From NCBI RefSeq assembly GCF_013116825.1, contig NZ_JABFNS010000067.1:1-46832 (forward strand): 46,832 bases of DNA. The letters are read 5' to 3'. Source of the DNA: Myxococcus xanthus. GTDB lineage: Bacteria; Myxococcota; Myxococcia; Myxococcales; Myxococcaceae. Shown here piece after piece: positions 1 to 10,803 of this stretch; within the stretch, counting starts at the first letter, position 1; every line of letters starts with the position of its first letter. Both the position numbers and the translations under genes were made by a program. The notes under the pieces were generated by a model. It was given only the letters and a program-made list of their open reading frames with translations. It made no database searches and was not told where the DNA came from.

Positions 1-637
1 GCGTCACGGGGGGCGGGGTCGGCTTCGTGGGAGCCTGCGCCACCGCGGCCACGGGCGCCCCCGCATCCGGCACGTCGGGAATGGCCACGTCCGCCATGGC
101 GGCCGTCATCTCCGCCTTCACGTCATGGGACAGCTTCAGCTTCAGCCGGGGGTCCGGCGCGGTGGGGTTGATGGCGGGCAGCACCCGCACCCGCGCCCGC
201 AGGCCGCGCTGCACCTGCACCGTCACCGACGCCGTCAGCTTCCAGAGGAAGCCACTCTCCTCGCTGAAGAGGTTCCAGGATTCGTTGGCGTAGGTGACGT
301 GCGAGACGAGCGTGTAGGAGCCCTCCTCCACCGTGAGCACCGCGAGCCGGTGCAGCCCGGGGCCGTTGAGCTTGTCCAGGCCGGGGATGGCCAGGGGCTG
401 GCCGTTGACGAGGAAGTCCGCCTCCACCAGCTTGTAGCCACGCGACGTGCCCGATCCAGGAAGCCCCTCGAAGGAGATGACGATCTCCGGCGGCGGCGTC
501 TTCACCATCTCCTGGAGCTGACGGTCCAGGTCCTCGCGCGCCCGCTGCTCCACGGCGGACGGCTCCGCCGCGCGCGCGGAGGTGGCGAGCAAGGCCATGA
601 AAACAAGAAGGGGAACTGGAACGGAGATGGCGGCCAC
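1..637 (-). CDS. Secreted protein of unknown function, C-terminus beyond the window
   Basis: Open on the minus strand from a GTG at 637 to the left edge, about 212 residues visible. The first 23 residues form a signal peptide: hydrophobic core LLVFMALLA, then ATSARA with a probable cut after ARA. The mature part starts with a charged helix, then a beta-rich segment ([38 protein letters not shown]) resembling a PEGA-like or carboxypeptidase-regulatory-type fold, and runs into a Pro/Ala/Val-rich tail at the edge. An in-frame ATG at 598 would remove most of the signal, so the GTG is preferred although no good ribosome site precedes it. Divergent from the fumarase gene. Family not recognised; periplasmic or surface location is inferred from the signal only. 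Confidence 0.7.
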   Translation of the reverse strand, partial: MAAISVPVPLLVFMALLATSARAAEPSAVEQRAREDLDRQLQEMVKTPPPEIVISFEGLPGSGTSRGYKLVEADFLVNGQPLAIPGLDKLNGPGLHRLAVLTVEEGSYTLVSHVTYANESWNLFSEESGFLWKLTASVTVQVQRGLRARVRVLPAINPTAPDPRLKLKLSHDVKAEMTAAMADVAIPDVPDAGAPVAAVAQAPTKPTPPPVT

Positions 638-848
638 GGGGGCTCACAGCATCGCACAACCTGGCGGCTCCGCGAGTTGTCCGCCACCCGGGCTGACGAC
701 CAGCCAACCCTCGCCCACCTTCCCTCCTCTGTCCATGTATCAGGCTGTATCTGGAGTGAAGGGACTTGTAGCTCCCATGCTGGGAGGTTTTCTCGCGCCA
801 CGAGTTCCAGCTACCCACGAGGGCCGCATCAGCGCTACGCCTATGGGT

Positions 849-2486
<1,638 letters not shown>

Positions 2487-2510
2487 ACGGGGGCCACCCG
2501 CCCCGGACGT

Positions 2511-2735
2511 TCAGGGCCGAGGCGGCTCCCCGACCTTGGGAGCCGCCGTGGCGGAGGCGCGGCGCTTCGGGATGATGGAGCGCCGCGGCCCCTTCAGGGC
2601 CACGCCCAACAGCATGGTGGCGGGGAGCAACATCCCCAGCCCCTGACTGAAGTTGTCAGGGGGCTTCACGATGGCCCCCAACACCAACACGGAGAACAGC
2701 AGGCCACAGACGAGCCGGACGGCGAGAGCGTTCAC
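2511..2735 (-). CDS. Small two-helix membrane protein
   Basis: 74 residues from a GTG start preceded directly by GGAGG-like sequence. Two hydrophobic helices (about residues 7-24 and 33-48: VCGLLFSVLVLGAIV and GMLLPATMLLGVAL) are followed by a basic segment GPRRSIIPKRR and a Pro-rich tail. The pattern of two membrane spans with a positively charged end is coherent, and codon third positions are GC-rich in this frame. Convergent with fumarase and about 50 bp downstream of the M13 peptidase stop in the same direction, so it sits at that transcript's start side only if separately promoted. No family recognised. Confidence 0.6.
   Translation of the reverse strand: MNALAVRLVCGLLFSVLVLGAIVKPPDNFSQGLGMLLPATMLLGVALKGPRRSIIPKRRASATAAPKVGEPPRP
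2521..2547. terminator. Perfect 10-bp GC hairpin after fumarase
   Basis: Arms 2521-2530 and 2538-2547 with a 7-base loop, 35 bp beyond the fumarase stop. It lies inside the 3' end of the convergent small membrane-protein gene, so it may end the fumarase transcript. There is no T-run after the stem, so an intrinsic terminator is inferred, not certain. Confidence 0.5.
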
Positions 2736-2787
2736 GCCTCCAGCCTAGACAGCCCGTGGCCGCTGTCCACCGGCCCGTACCGCGGGG

Positions 2788-4899
2788 CTACCAGATCTTG
2801 ACGCGCTGCTCGGGCGGCAGCCAGTTGGCGTCCCCCTGCTTCACGCCGAAGGCCTCGTAGAACTCCGGCATGTTCCGCACCACGCCGTTGACGCGGTACT
2901 GCGGCGGCGAGTGGGGGTCGGTCAGCAGCATCTGCCGCATGGCATCGTCCCGGTACACGCCACGCCAGATCTGCCCCCAGCCCAGGAAGAAGCGCTGGTC
3001 GCCGGAGAAGCCGTCGATGACGGGCGGCGTCTTGCCCTGGGTGGACAGCTTGTAGGCCTGGTACGCCACTGTGAGGCCGCTCAGGTCGCCGATGTTCTCG
3101 CCCAGCGTGAGCTTGCCGTTGACGTTCATGGCCTCCAACGGGCTGAAGCCGTTGTACTGATTCACCAGCATGTTGGTGCGCTGCTCGAAGCCCGACTTGT
3201 CCTCCGGCGTCCACCAGTCACGCAGGTTGCCGTCGCCGTCGGAGCGGCTGCCCTGGTCGTCGAAGCCGTGGCTGAACTCGTGGCCGATGACGCCGCCGAT
3301 GGCGCCGTAGTTCGTCGCGTCGTCCGCCTCCGGGTTGAAGAACGGCGGCTGGAGGATGGCGGCCGGGAAGACAATCTCGTTCATCGTGGAGCTGTAGTAG
3401 GCATTCACCGTCTGCGGCGTCATGCCCCACTCCTCGCGGTCGATGGGCTTGCCCAGCTTGCCCACCGCGCGCTGGTGCTCGAACAGCTCGCCCCGGCGGA
3501 CGTTGCCCACCAGATCCCCGGCGACGATGTCCAACGACGAGTAATCCCGCCACTTGTCCGGGTAGCCGATCTTCACGCCGAACTTCTCCAGCTTGGCCTG
3601 GGCCTGCGCCTTGGTGGCGGGGCTCATCCAGTCCAGTCCGTCGATGCCCTTGCGGAAGGCCTCGCGCAGGTTGGCCACCAGCTCCTGCATGCGCTTCTTG
3701 GAGTCGGGGCTGAAGTGGCGCTCCACGTAGAGCTGGCCCACGGCCTCGCCGACGACCTCGTTCACCTGGGCCACGCCGCGCTTCCAACGCGGGCGGTTCT
3801 CCTCCAGGCCCTGCAGCGTCTTGCCGCGGAACTCGAAGTGCGCCTGCTCGAAGGCGCTGCTGAGCAGCGGCGCGCGGGTGTCCAGCACCTTCAGCGCCAG
3901 GTACTGCTTGATGACCGGCAGCGGCGTGGACTTCAGCAACCCACCCAAGGCCTCCAGGTAGTCCGGCTGACGGACGATGACGGAGGGCGTGGCCTCCGCA
4001 CCGGACGCCTTGAGGAAGCGGCCCCAGGAGAAGCCCGGCGTCATCGCGTCCAGCTCCGCGACCGTCTTGGGGTTGTACGTCTTCTCGCGGTCGCGGTTGC
4101 GTGCCCGGTCCCACTGCTTCGCGGCCAGCGCCGTCTCGAACGCCATCACGTCCTGGGCGGCCTTCTTCGCGTTCTTCTCACCGGCCAGCGTGAGCAGCTT
4201 CTCGATATAGGCCACGTACGCGGCGCGGACCTCGACGAAGCGCGGCTCCTGCTTGGTGTAGTAGTCCCGGTCCGGCAGGCCCAGGCCCAGCTGCGTGGCG
4301 TAGACGGTGTAACGCGTGGCCTGCTTCTGGTCCTGGCCCACGAAGATGCCGAACGGCACCGGCACGCCTTCGCGCAGCAGCGTCGCGAACAGCTCCGGCA
4401 GCGCGTCCGCGCGCTTCACGGCCTTCACGCGCTCCAACTCGTCGCTCACCGGCTTCAGGCCCAGCGACTCGATGTGCTGGGTGTCCATGAAGCTGTTGTA
4501 GAGGTCCCCCACCTTCTGCGCGGTGGAGCCGGGGTGGCGCTCCTTCGCCGCGGCGGACTCCTCGATGATGGCGCGCATGGCCAGCTCGGCCTTGTCCGCC
4601 AGCTCGATGAAGGTACCGTAGCGCGCGCGGTCCGCCGGGATGGACGTCGTCTTCAGCCAGTTGCCGTTGACGAAGGCGTAGAAGTCGTCCTGCGGCCGGA
4701 CACCGCGGTCCAGGTGCTTCAGCTCCACGCCCAGCGAACGCACGGCTTCCGTGGAAGCGGCCTCGGCGGCGGGCACGGCCGGAGGAGGCGCGTCATCGGA
4801 GGGGGCCGGCTGCTGCGTGGTGGCACAACCGGTGAGGAGCAGGGTGCCCAAGGCGCTGCGGGCCCAGGCACGGCGGGAGAAGGTCTTCAGGGGGCTCAA
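2788..4899 (-). CDS. pepO: M13 family zinc metallopeptidase lipoprotein (PepO/neprilysin type)
   Basis: Endopeptidase that trims peptides outside the inner membrane. 703 residues, typical of bacterial M13. The N-terminus has twin arginines, a hydrophobic stretch and lipobox LLTGC, so the enzyme is predicted to be a lipoprotein. The N-terminal M13 domain includes RPQDDFYAFVNGNWL. The catalytic domain includes NAYYSSTMNEIVFPAA, the zinc motif HEFSH (His540, Glu541, His544) and ENIGDLSGL with the third zinc ligand. The C-terminus VKIW matches the usual M13 ending with a conserved Trp. The start is TTG at 4899, six bases after GGAG; no ATG gives an intact signal. Transcribed alone; the next gene upstream, also on the minus strand, is separated by about 160 bp and a hairpin. 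Confidence 0.93.
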   Translation of the reverse strand: MSPLKTFSRRAWARSALGTLLLTGCATTQQPAPSDDAPPPAVPAAEAASTEAVRSLGVELKHLDRGVRPQDDFYAFVNGNWLKTTSIPADRARYGTFIELADKAELAMRAIIEESAAAKERHPGSTAQKVGDLYNSFMDTQHIESLGLKPVSDELERVKAVKRADALPELFATLLREGVPVPFGIFVGQDQKQATRYTVYATQLGLGLPDRDYYTKQEPRFVEVRAAYVAYIEKLLTLAGEKNAKKAAQDVMAFETALAAKQWDRARNRDREKTYNPKTVAELDAMTPGFSWGRFLKASGAEATPSVIVRQPDYLEALGGLLKSTPLPVIKQYLALKVLDTRAPLLSSAFEQAHFEFRGKTLQGLEENRPRWKRGVAQVNEVVGEAVGQLYVERHFSPDSKKRMQELVANLREAFRKGIDGLDWMSPATKAQAQAKLEKFGVKIGYPDKWRDYSSLDIVAGDLVGNVRRGELFEHQRAVGKLGKPIDREEWGMTPQTVNAYYSSTMNEIVFPAAILQPPFFNPEADDATNYGAIGGVIGHEFSHGFDDQGSRSDGDGNLRDWWTPEDKSGFEQRTNMLVNQYNGFSPLEAMNVNGKLTLGENIGDLSGLTVAYQAYKLSTQGKTPPVIDGFSGDQRFFLGWGQIWRGVYRDDAMRQMLLTDPHSPPQYRVNGVVRNMPEFYEAFGVKQGDANWLPPEQRVKIW

Positions 4900-5009
4900 T
4901 GCGGCTCCGTGAGGAAGTGAGAGGCGGCGAATGCTGCCAGACGCGGAGGGTCGTCGTCCCTCCGGACAGGCAGGAAAAACACCCGGGACCGTCTCCTATT
5001 CCGTGGAGC

Positions 5010-5043
5010 GGGCCCCACCCGCACCTTTCGCGCGGTGGGGCCC
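5010..5043. terminator. 10-bp GC hairpin downstream of the acyltransferase/M1-like gene
   Basis: Perfect arms 5010-5019 and 5034-5043 around a 14-base loop, just beyond the stop at 5057 of the minus-strand gene. No T-tract follows on that strand, so it may be a terminator or an mRNA 3'-end stabiliser. Confidence 0.5.
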
Positions 5044-5056
5044 CTCTCGGCGTGCG

Positions 5057-8000
5057 CTAGCGCTGCGACTGGCCCAGCACCGGCGCCGGTACAGGCGTGG
5101 GCGGGGCCGCTGGCGCGGCGGGCGGGGCGACGGGCGTCACCGTGAGGTCCTGGGCCAGCGCGTCCACGTCGTGGAAGCCCTTGGCGCTCACCTCGGCGCC
5201 CCGGTACAGGGCCCAGCCCGGCAGGCCGCGCTGGTAGGCGCGCGTCATGTGCCAGAGTTGCAGTCCACTGTTGGACACGAACAGGTACATCGACCGCTTC
5301 GGGTTCCACGGGTTCGGCAGCGCGACGGCCAGGCCATCATCCGGGCGGCCGTACGTCTTGCCTTGCCAGCGGAAGTAGCGCCGCCCCAGCTCCACGGGGA
5401 GCTTCTTCTCCGCCGCCAGCCGCGCCAGCAGCGCGTTGTCCTCCGCGCCGCCGAAGAGGACCAGGTCCCGGTCCGCCAGCTCCGCGTCCGTCACCTCGGC
5501 GTCCGGCTTGATGGGCATCAGGTACTCCACGAACGCGTCCGCCAGCACCTCCCGGTAGCCCAGCGCCAGCGTGCGCATGGACTCCGTCTGGCGCGCCGTG
5601 CCGTGCACCAGGAGCAGCTTCTCCCAGGCGTCGAGCTGATTCGACAGCGTCTGGTGGTGCTCGCGCGGCACCGGGATGTCATTGCCGGCGTTGAACACCA
5701 CGCGGACGGGCGGCTCCGCCGTGCGGAAGGAGAACGTCTCGTTGAGGCCCTTCACCTCCACGCGCTCCAGCGTGGCGCCCTTCGCGGTGCGCACCTCCAC
5801 CATCGCAACGAAGTGCCAGGGGCGCGAGCCAGGCTGCTCCACCTTCAGCGTCACCTCGTAGCCGTCCTTCACCTGCGCGGCGCTGGCTCGGATGCGCGGC
5901 TGCGGCAGTCCGGTCTGCTCCACCCACTGCGACACGAAGAGGCCCACGTCCCTGCCGGTGGCCTCCAGCACCGCGCGCTTGAAGTCCGCGGTGGTGACGT
6001 TCTTGTTGGCGTAGCGGCCATGCAGGGCGTTCATCGCCTTGGAGAACTGGGCGTTGCCCAGCAGCAACCGGAGCTGGTGCAGCAGGAAGGTGCCCTTGAT
6101 GCGCGGCAGCATGTAGGCGCCGTAGCGGCCGTAGTCCGTCTTCGCGGAGGCCGGCACCACGTCCGCCTCGCGCGAGGTGGTGAAGAGGTAGCGCGCGTTG
6201 AGGTCTGCCAGTGCGTTGCGCTGGTACTCGAAGGCCTTGTCGGACGTGTCTCCGTCCGCCGGCAGGTCCTTGAGCAGCTTCCAATACGCGGCGGTGCCGC
6301 TGACCAGCCAGTTCTCTCCGTCCGTCGCGGGGAACACGGTGTTGGCCCACAGCAGGGGCCTGCCGAAGACGAACGCGTCCTTCACCTTCGACACGTCGCG
6401 CTTGAGGGCGGCCGGCTCTGCGGGAGGCATCCACCCCTTGCGCGCGGCCCCCAGCTTCTCCGCGACGAAGACGGGGCTGAAGGCCGTGTAGCCCAGCGAC
6501 AGGTGCGGCGTGGCGCCGGGCAGGTCGGGAATCCACCGGCCGCCCACCATCTTCTCGCGCAGCGTCGTCTTGCCGTAGTGGGCCAGGAACATCAGCTTCT
6601 GGGCCATCTCCGACGTGGTGACCTTGCCATCACATGCGTGGGGCCGGTTGATGGGGCTGGAGGCCATCATCCGGATGGCGGTGTCCAGGTCGAAGCCCTT
6701 CTTGCCGTACTTCGCGTAGTACTCCCAGAAGGCGATGTCGCGGTTCCAGGTGTTGAAGGACAGGTCCACCGGAGCGTTGTCCGGGTTGGGCACGTACTCC
6801 TTGCGCACCTCCAAATCCCGGTTGTTGTTGTTGGCCCAGATGAAGTCCTTGAGATTGCCCGGCGTGTCCCCGGCCTGCCCCTTGCCGCCGGTGCGCCACA
6901 GGCGCGTCTTCTTCGTCCCCAGCAGCAGGCACGCGCCCTCATCCGTCTTCATGTCCGCCAACGTCCAGTCGTTGGTGTAGAGGCCGTTGTTGCCGTCCTT
7001 CATGATGCGGGCGACGTCGTCGATGGACGACGCGTACTGCGCGGCCTTGCGGATGCGGTTGCTCTGGGGTGTGCCGTTCATGTCGAACGGCGACTGCCCC
7101 ACCGTCGTCTCGCCAATGACGATGCCGGCGGCGTTGACGTACCAGTCCGCGCCGCTGTGGATGCCACCCGGGAAGGTCTGCATCACGAAGCGGTGGCCCT
7201 TGGTGGGCTTCACGTCCAGCACCACGTCCCAGTGCACGCCCGTGTAGCCGCCCCACATGAAAATCTGTCCCATGATGGCGCGGCCATCCGGGGTGGCGGA
7301 CCTGGTGGCCACGAAGGAGGAGCAGTGGTCCCCCTTCCCCGCCCGCTCCGCGTCCTCCTCCGCCTTGAGGAAGGTGCGGCCGGTGAGCGGCGTGCCCGTG
7401 GCCCGGTTCGCCTCGGCGAGCTGCCCCGCGTCCACGGCGGAGTTGAGCGTGACGATGTCCAGCAGGTCCAGCTCGCGGTCCTTGAACTTCGCGCCCGCCC
7501 TGTTGGCGCCGTCCGCGATGCCCTTCATCTCCTCCAGGAACTCCGCGTCGTACTTGCGCAGGAAGAGCGCGTCCGCGAGCAGCCGCTGGTGGTTCCACCC
7601 CTTGGAGGCGTCCGTCTTGTCCTTCTCGATACCGAGCTTCTCCATGTAGCGGACGATTTCCTGCGGCACCAGCTGGCCGAACTGGTGGCCCCGCTCGTAG
7701 GGCTCGCCCTCGATGTGGACGTAGATCCACCCGCCCTCGTCATAACGGAAGCCCTTGCCGGCCCAGCGCACCGACTCCAGCGGAATGTAGGCGGTGATGT
7801 CGTCCACCTTCTCGATACGGACGTCGTCGAACCAGGCGGTGCCCGTGGCCTTGCCGTTGCGGCCCAGGTGGAGCTGCACCCGGTCCGAGGACTGGGTGGC
7901 GAAGAAGAGCACCGACGCGCGGCCTCCCGCTTCCGCCGCGGGCGCGGGTGAGCAGTTGGTGAAGGGGAAGCTCTTCATCGACAGGCAGGCGCCGTGCGCC

Positions 8001-8374
8001 GTGGGGTAGCGCGCCTGCGGGTCCGTCTGGACGCCTCGCGTGCGCACCCAGGCGCTGAGCCGATAGAGCTGGCCCACCTGGAGCTTCATCGCCTCGGACT
8101 CCACCGTTGTCTCGGCGCCGCCCACCGGGTTCTCGATGGCCAGGCCGCGAGCGCCCTCCACCTTCGCCGCGGCGCTGCCGGATGCCTTCCCCTGCCCTCG
8201 GGACTTCCAGAAGGCGGGGAGCGCGCCGGAGCCGCCCCCAGTCTCGAAGTTCCCGTTGGGCACGGCGACGGGCGTGGAGGCGGGCGCGGCGGCCCATGAG
8301 GGTGCCGCGTGAAGCGTGCTCCCGGATAGCAGCAGCGCGCCAAGCAGCTTGGACGTCATGCGAAAGGAGGACAT
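5057..8374 (-). CDS. Exported fusion: carbohydrate-binding-like domain, C45/phospholipase-B-like hydrolase, non-catalytic M1-like domain
   Basis: 1105 residues from ATG 8374 (GGGAG just upstream) with a signal peptide ending near SWA-AAP. Three parts are visible. Residues about 35-205 look like a carbohydrate-binding beta-sandwich (PNGNFETGG, YRLSAWVRTRG, GTAWFDDVRIEK). Residues about 220-640 match self-processing Ntn-type acyltransferases and phospholipase-B-like proteins: GEPYERGHQFGQ, then Cys351 in DHCSSFVATRSATPDGR as likely nucleophile, then MQTFPGGIHSG and NAAGIVIGETT. Residues about 640-1000 resemble the aminopeptidase N (M1) catalytic and post-catalytic regions (ENWLVSGTAAYWKLL, LPRIKGTFLLHQL, FVSQWVEQTGLP), but HExxH is absent, so this part should not be a zinc peptidase. 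Substrate unknown. Domain calls are from motif memory; the architecture is the odd feature. Confidence 0.75.
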   Translation of the reverse strand: MSSFRMTSKLLGALLLSGSTLHAAPSWAAAPASTPVAVPNGNFETGGGSGALPAFWKSRGQGKASGSAAAKVEGARGLAIENPVGGAETTVESEAMKLQVGQLYRLSAWVRTRGVQTDPQARYPTAHGACLSMKSFPFTNCSPAPAAEAGGRASVLFFATQSSDRVQLHLGRNGKATGTAWFDDVRIEKVDDITAYIPLESVRWAGKGFRYDEGGWIYVHIEGEPYERGHQFGQLVPQEIVRYMEKLGIEKDKTDASKGWNHQRLLADALFLRKYDAEFLEEMKGIADGANRAGAKFKDRELDLLDIVTLNSAVDAGQLAEANRATGTPLTGRTFLKAEEDAERAGKGDHCSSFVATRSATPDGRAIMGQIFMWGGYTGVHWDVVLDVKPTKGHRFVMQTFPGGIHSGADWYVNAAGIVIGETTVGQSPFDMNGTPQSNRIRKAAQYASSIDDVARIMKDGNNGLYTNDWTLADMKTDEGACLLLGTKKTRLWRTGGKGQAGDTPGNLKDFIWANNNNRDLEVRKEYVPNPDNAPVDLSFNTWNRDIAFWEYYAKYGKKGFDLDTAIRMMASSPINRPHACDGKVTTSEMAQKLMFLAHYGKTTLREKMVGGRWIPDLPGATPHLSLGYTAFSPVFVAEKLGAARKGWMPPAEPAALKRDVSKVKDAFVFGRPLLWANTVFPATDGENWLVSGTAAYWKLLKDLPADGDTSDKAFEYQRNALADLNARYLFTTSREADVVPASAKTDYGRYGAYMLPRIKGTFLLHQLRLLLGNAQFSKAMNALHGRYANKNVTTADFKRAVLEATGRDVGLFVSQWVEQTGLPQPRIRASAAQVKDGYEVTLKVEQPGSRPWHFVAMVEVRTAKGATLERVEVKGLNETFSFRTAEPPVRVVFNAGNDIPVPREHHQTLSNQLDAWEKLLLVHGTARQTESMRTLALGYREVLADAFVEYLMPIKPDAEVTDAELADRDLVLFGGAEDNALLARLAAEKKLPVELGRRYFRWQGKTYGRPDDGLAVALPNPWNPKRSMYLFVSNSGLQLWHMTRAYQRGLPGWALYRGAEVSAKGFHDVDALAQDLTVTPVAPPAAPAAPPTPVPAPVLGQSQR

Positions 8375-8521
8375 GAGGCTCCCAGCCCGGCAGGGACACC
8401 GGGCGACGGGTAGAGGTGGCCGGAGCGCATGACACCCCCGCCCTCCCCGAGCGTCAATCGCGATGCTCCACGACACGGCGATGACGCACGGCGGCTACCG
8501 CGCTGTCCGCCCGTCCGTCCT

Positions 8522-9469
8522 TCAGCGAAGGACCCAGGCGCTCGTGCGGAGCAGCAGCCGGGCCGCGCGCCGCACGGCGTCCACCCGGCGCGCCGCGGTC
8601 GCTGGCGGGGTGACGGGCGCATCCCAGTCGAAGGTGCGGAGCCGGTTCAGGAAGCCCTGTTGGACGCAGCCCTCCAGGCTGAAGACGTGGAGGTCATGCG
8701 TCCAGCGCACCGCCAGACGCAGGTCGCGCGAGAACTCCGTCCAATCCAGGGGCTTCGCGGCGAAGGCGCCAGGTAGCTCCACGCCCCCGCCGGTGACGCC
8801 CACCGCCAGGGACTGACTTCCGGGCCCGTAGCTCCAAAGCACGGAGGGGCCATGGGGCCGCAGGAAGCTGGTGTAGAGCATGAGGACCTCACGGTCCGCC
8901 GGCAGGTCGAGCACCCCCGCCAGCCGTTGCACTAGCGTGGAGCGCGACTCCCGCTCGTCCACGATGATGGGGAACTGGTAGGCATCCACCCGGTAGCCGT
9001 CCGCGCGGATGCGCTCCATCAGCCGCGCGTACCCTGCCCTCGCGTCCCGGACGCGGCGCCCCTGCACGAGCCTGGGCAGGATTTCGCCCAACTGCCGCCA
9101 TCCGCCTTCCATCCACCGCCGCAGCTCGCGGATGTCCGGCTCGATGTCCAGCCCCACGCCCTCCCACGCCAAGTGGTGCTCGGCCGTCCAGGCCTGGAAG
9201 GCCTCGTAGCGCGCCGTCGCCTGCGCCACGTTGCCCGCATGAAACCAGTAGCCCTCGTCGGTGGGCAGCAGCAGCCACGCCGTGACGGGAATCCCCATCC
9301 GGTTCAGCCGCTGGACCACCTGGGCCCGCTCCGGCCCCAGGTCGAGCAGGCCCAGGCTCACCCCGGCCTCCAGCGCCGCCAGGTCCTCCACGACGCCAGG
9401 AGTGGCGAATAGCTCACGCAGAGGCTCCGCCTCCAACTCGCAAAAGAAGGTCAGCATGTGAGGTTTCAT
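8522..9469 (-). CDS. TIM-barrel-like protein of unknown function
   Basis: 315 residues from ATG 9469 with GAGG a few bases upstream. A frame extension upstream lacks sense and would overlap the promoter side of the VOC gene. The pattern suggests a glycoside-hydrolase-like barrel: alternating strands and helices with LGLLDLGPERAQVVQRLNRMGIPVTAWLLLP, acidic strand end WEGVGLDIEPD (candidate catalytic acid), then YRVDAYQFPIIVDE and REVLMLYTSF. The GLDIEPD motif recalls GH18-like and other (beta/alpha)8 hydrolases where an acid follows a strand, but no specific family is assigned. No signal peptide is seen, so it is probably cytoplasmic. Divergent from the VOC gene at 9535. The next gene downstream in the same direction begins about 150 bp away. 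Confidence 0.65.
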   Translation of the reverse strand: MKPHMLTFFCELEAEPLRELFATPGVVEDLAALEAGVSLGLLDLGPERAQVVQRLNRMGIPVTAWLLLPTDEGYWFHAGNVAQATARYEAFQAWTAEHHLAWEGVGLDIEPDIRELRRWMEGGWRQLGEILPRLVQGRRVRDARAGYARLMERIRADGYRVDAYQFPIIVDERESRSTLVQRLAGVLDLPADREVLMLYTSFLRPHGPSVLWSYGPGSQSLAVGVTGGGVELPGAFAAKPLDWTEFSRDLRLAVRWTHDLHVFSLEGCVQQGFLNRLRTFDWDAPVTPPATAARRVDAVRRAARLLLRTSAWVLR

Positions 9470-9534
9470 GTCAGCCTCGCGCCTCCCCGCGCACCGCTCG
9501 ACGTCCGTGCGCCATATCACCGTGAAGGAGCCAC

Positions 9535-9954
9535 ATGGAGTTCCACAAGGGCCGGCTGTTCGATCACGTCCATCTGCGCGTCCAGGACCTCGATGCCAGC
9601 AAGCGATTCTATCGCGCGGTGCTGGACGTGTTGGGCGTGCCCTTCTTCAGCGAGAGTCCCCACCACTTCTCCGCCGACGAGCTGTTCGTCGACCGGGTGG
9701 CCCCAGGGACGCCCCACTCCGAGCGCGGCGTCCATCTGGCCTTCCAGGCGAAGGACCGGGAGACCGTCCACCGCTTCCACGCGGCGGCGCTCGCCTCGGG
9801 CGGCCGGGACAACGGGGCGCCGGGTGAGCGCAACTACCACCCCGGCTACTACGGCGCGTTCGTCCTGGACCCGGATGGGAACAACATCGAGGCCGTGTTC
9901 CATGGCCCGGTGACGCGCTCAGCGGAGTCCGTGGTGATGAAGCCGGCGTTCTGA
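9535..9954 (+). CDS. VOC superfamily (glyoxalase/bleomycin-resistance fold) protein
   Basis: 139 residues with a clear ribosome site (AAGGAG) before ATG 9535. The fold shows as LFDHVHLRVQDLDASKRFYRAVLDVLG at the start and YYGAFVLDPDGNNIEAVFH at the end. The metal-ligand positions of the family are present: His in the first strand (DHVH), Glu in NNIEAV. Such single-domain proteins bind a divalent metal and act as isomerases, dioxygenases or drug-binding proteins; the substrate cannot be read from the sequence. Divergent from the TIM-barrel-like gene, with a hairpin right after its stop. Confidence 0.9.
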   Translation: MEFHKGRLFDHVHLRVQDLDASKRFYRAVLDVLGVPFFSESPHHFSADELFVDRVAPGTPHSERGVHLAFQAKDRETVHRFHAAALASGGRDNGAPGERNYHPGYYGAFVLDPDGNNIEAVFHGPVTRSAESVVMKPAF

Positions 9955-9974
9955 CGCGGAGCGTCTGCCTGGCT

Positions 9975-10004
9975 GCGAACCGGCGGTGGTGTCTTCCGGT
10001 TCGC
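9975..10004. terminator. 9-bp inverted repeat after the VOC gene
   Basis: Arms 9975-9983 and 9996-10004 pair perfectly with a 12-base loop, 20 bp after the VOC stop. GC-rich and without a T-run; a probable transcript end. Confidence 0.5.
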
Positions 10005-10112
10005 ACCCGCGGCCGTATTCCGCTGGACGCTCGGGCGCTCCGGGCGTCAGAAGCTGGACGGGATGTCCCGCGCGCTGACGCGAGGGTGACCTGCGATGAT
10101 TACGAGCAGGTC

Positions 10113-10787
10113 ATGGCGTCTCCAGATGGCACCGACACCCTGCTCCTCATCGAGAGCGTCAAGCCCCGACTCCGAGGTGTCTCCCACGCCGTGGCCTTCG
10201 TGGCGGCGCTGCTCGGGTGCATCCAGTTGGCGCTGCTGCCAGCGCGCGGCCCCCAGTACCTGGCTGACCTCGTGTTCGGTGGCAGCCTGGTGCTGATGTT
10301 CGGCGTGAGCGCCACCTACCACCGCTTCACCTGGGGCCTGGACGCGTACCGGCGCATCCAGCGCCTCGACCACGCGGCCATCTACATCCTCATCGCGGGC
10401 TCATTCACGCCCATGGCCACGCTGGACACCACGGGTGACACCAGCCTGTATCTGCTCTGTTTGATGTGGATCGCCGCGCTGACGGGCGCGGGCCTCACGC
10501 TCCTGGGCGTGCACACCTCGCGAGGGCTGCGCTCCGCGCTCTACGTCGCGCTGGGCGCCGTGGCCACGCCGGTGATGCTGCGGCTCCACCAGGTGATTGG
10601 CGGCGGGCGCGTCGCGTGGCTCGTAGTGGGCGGCGTGCTCTACGCCGTGGGCGCGGTCATCTACGCGCGCCGCTGGCCCGACCCGATTCCCACCGTCTTC
10701 GGCTACCACGAGATCTTCCACCTGCTCGTCGTGGCCGCGGCGGGCGTGCACTACGCCGTCATCCTGGACATCGTGGGCGGCGCCTGA
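10113..10787 (+). CDS. Hemolysin III / PAQR family membrane protein
   Basis: Integral membrane protein with about seven hydrophobic spans. Family landmarks are VSATYHRFTW near the second span, LDHAAIYILIAGSFTP (Asp-His motif) and the C-terminal FGYHEIFHLLVVAAAGVHYAV with paired His residues, the set that binds zinc in PAQR proteins and their ceramidase-like relatives. 224 residues from ATG 10113. The frame also opens with GTG 10086 (nine residues longer), and neither start has an ideal ribosome site. Function in bacteria is poorly settled: some members affect membrane lipids, others were named for haemolytic activity. Not in an operon; convergent with the cysteine-rich lipoprotein at 10804. 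Confidence 0.88.
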   Translation: MASPDGTDTLLLIESVKPRLRGVSHAVAFVAALLGCIQLALLPARGPQYLADLVFGGSLVLMFGVSATYHRFTWGLDAYRRIQRLDHAAIYILIAGSFTPMATLDTTGDTSLYLLCLMWIAALTGAGLTLLGVHTSRGLRSALYVALGAVATPVMLRLHQVIGGGRVAWLVVGGVLYAVGAVIYARRWPDPIPTVFGYHEIFHLLVVAAAGVHYAVILDIVGGA

Positions 10788-10803
10788 CACCGGCGTGACG
10801 GCG

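Noticed and set aside
4931..7951. 1006-codon plus-strand frame over the acyltransferase/M1-like gene
   Set aside because: Shadow of the minus-strand gene, which has signal peptide, domain motifs and ribosome site.
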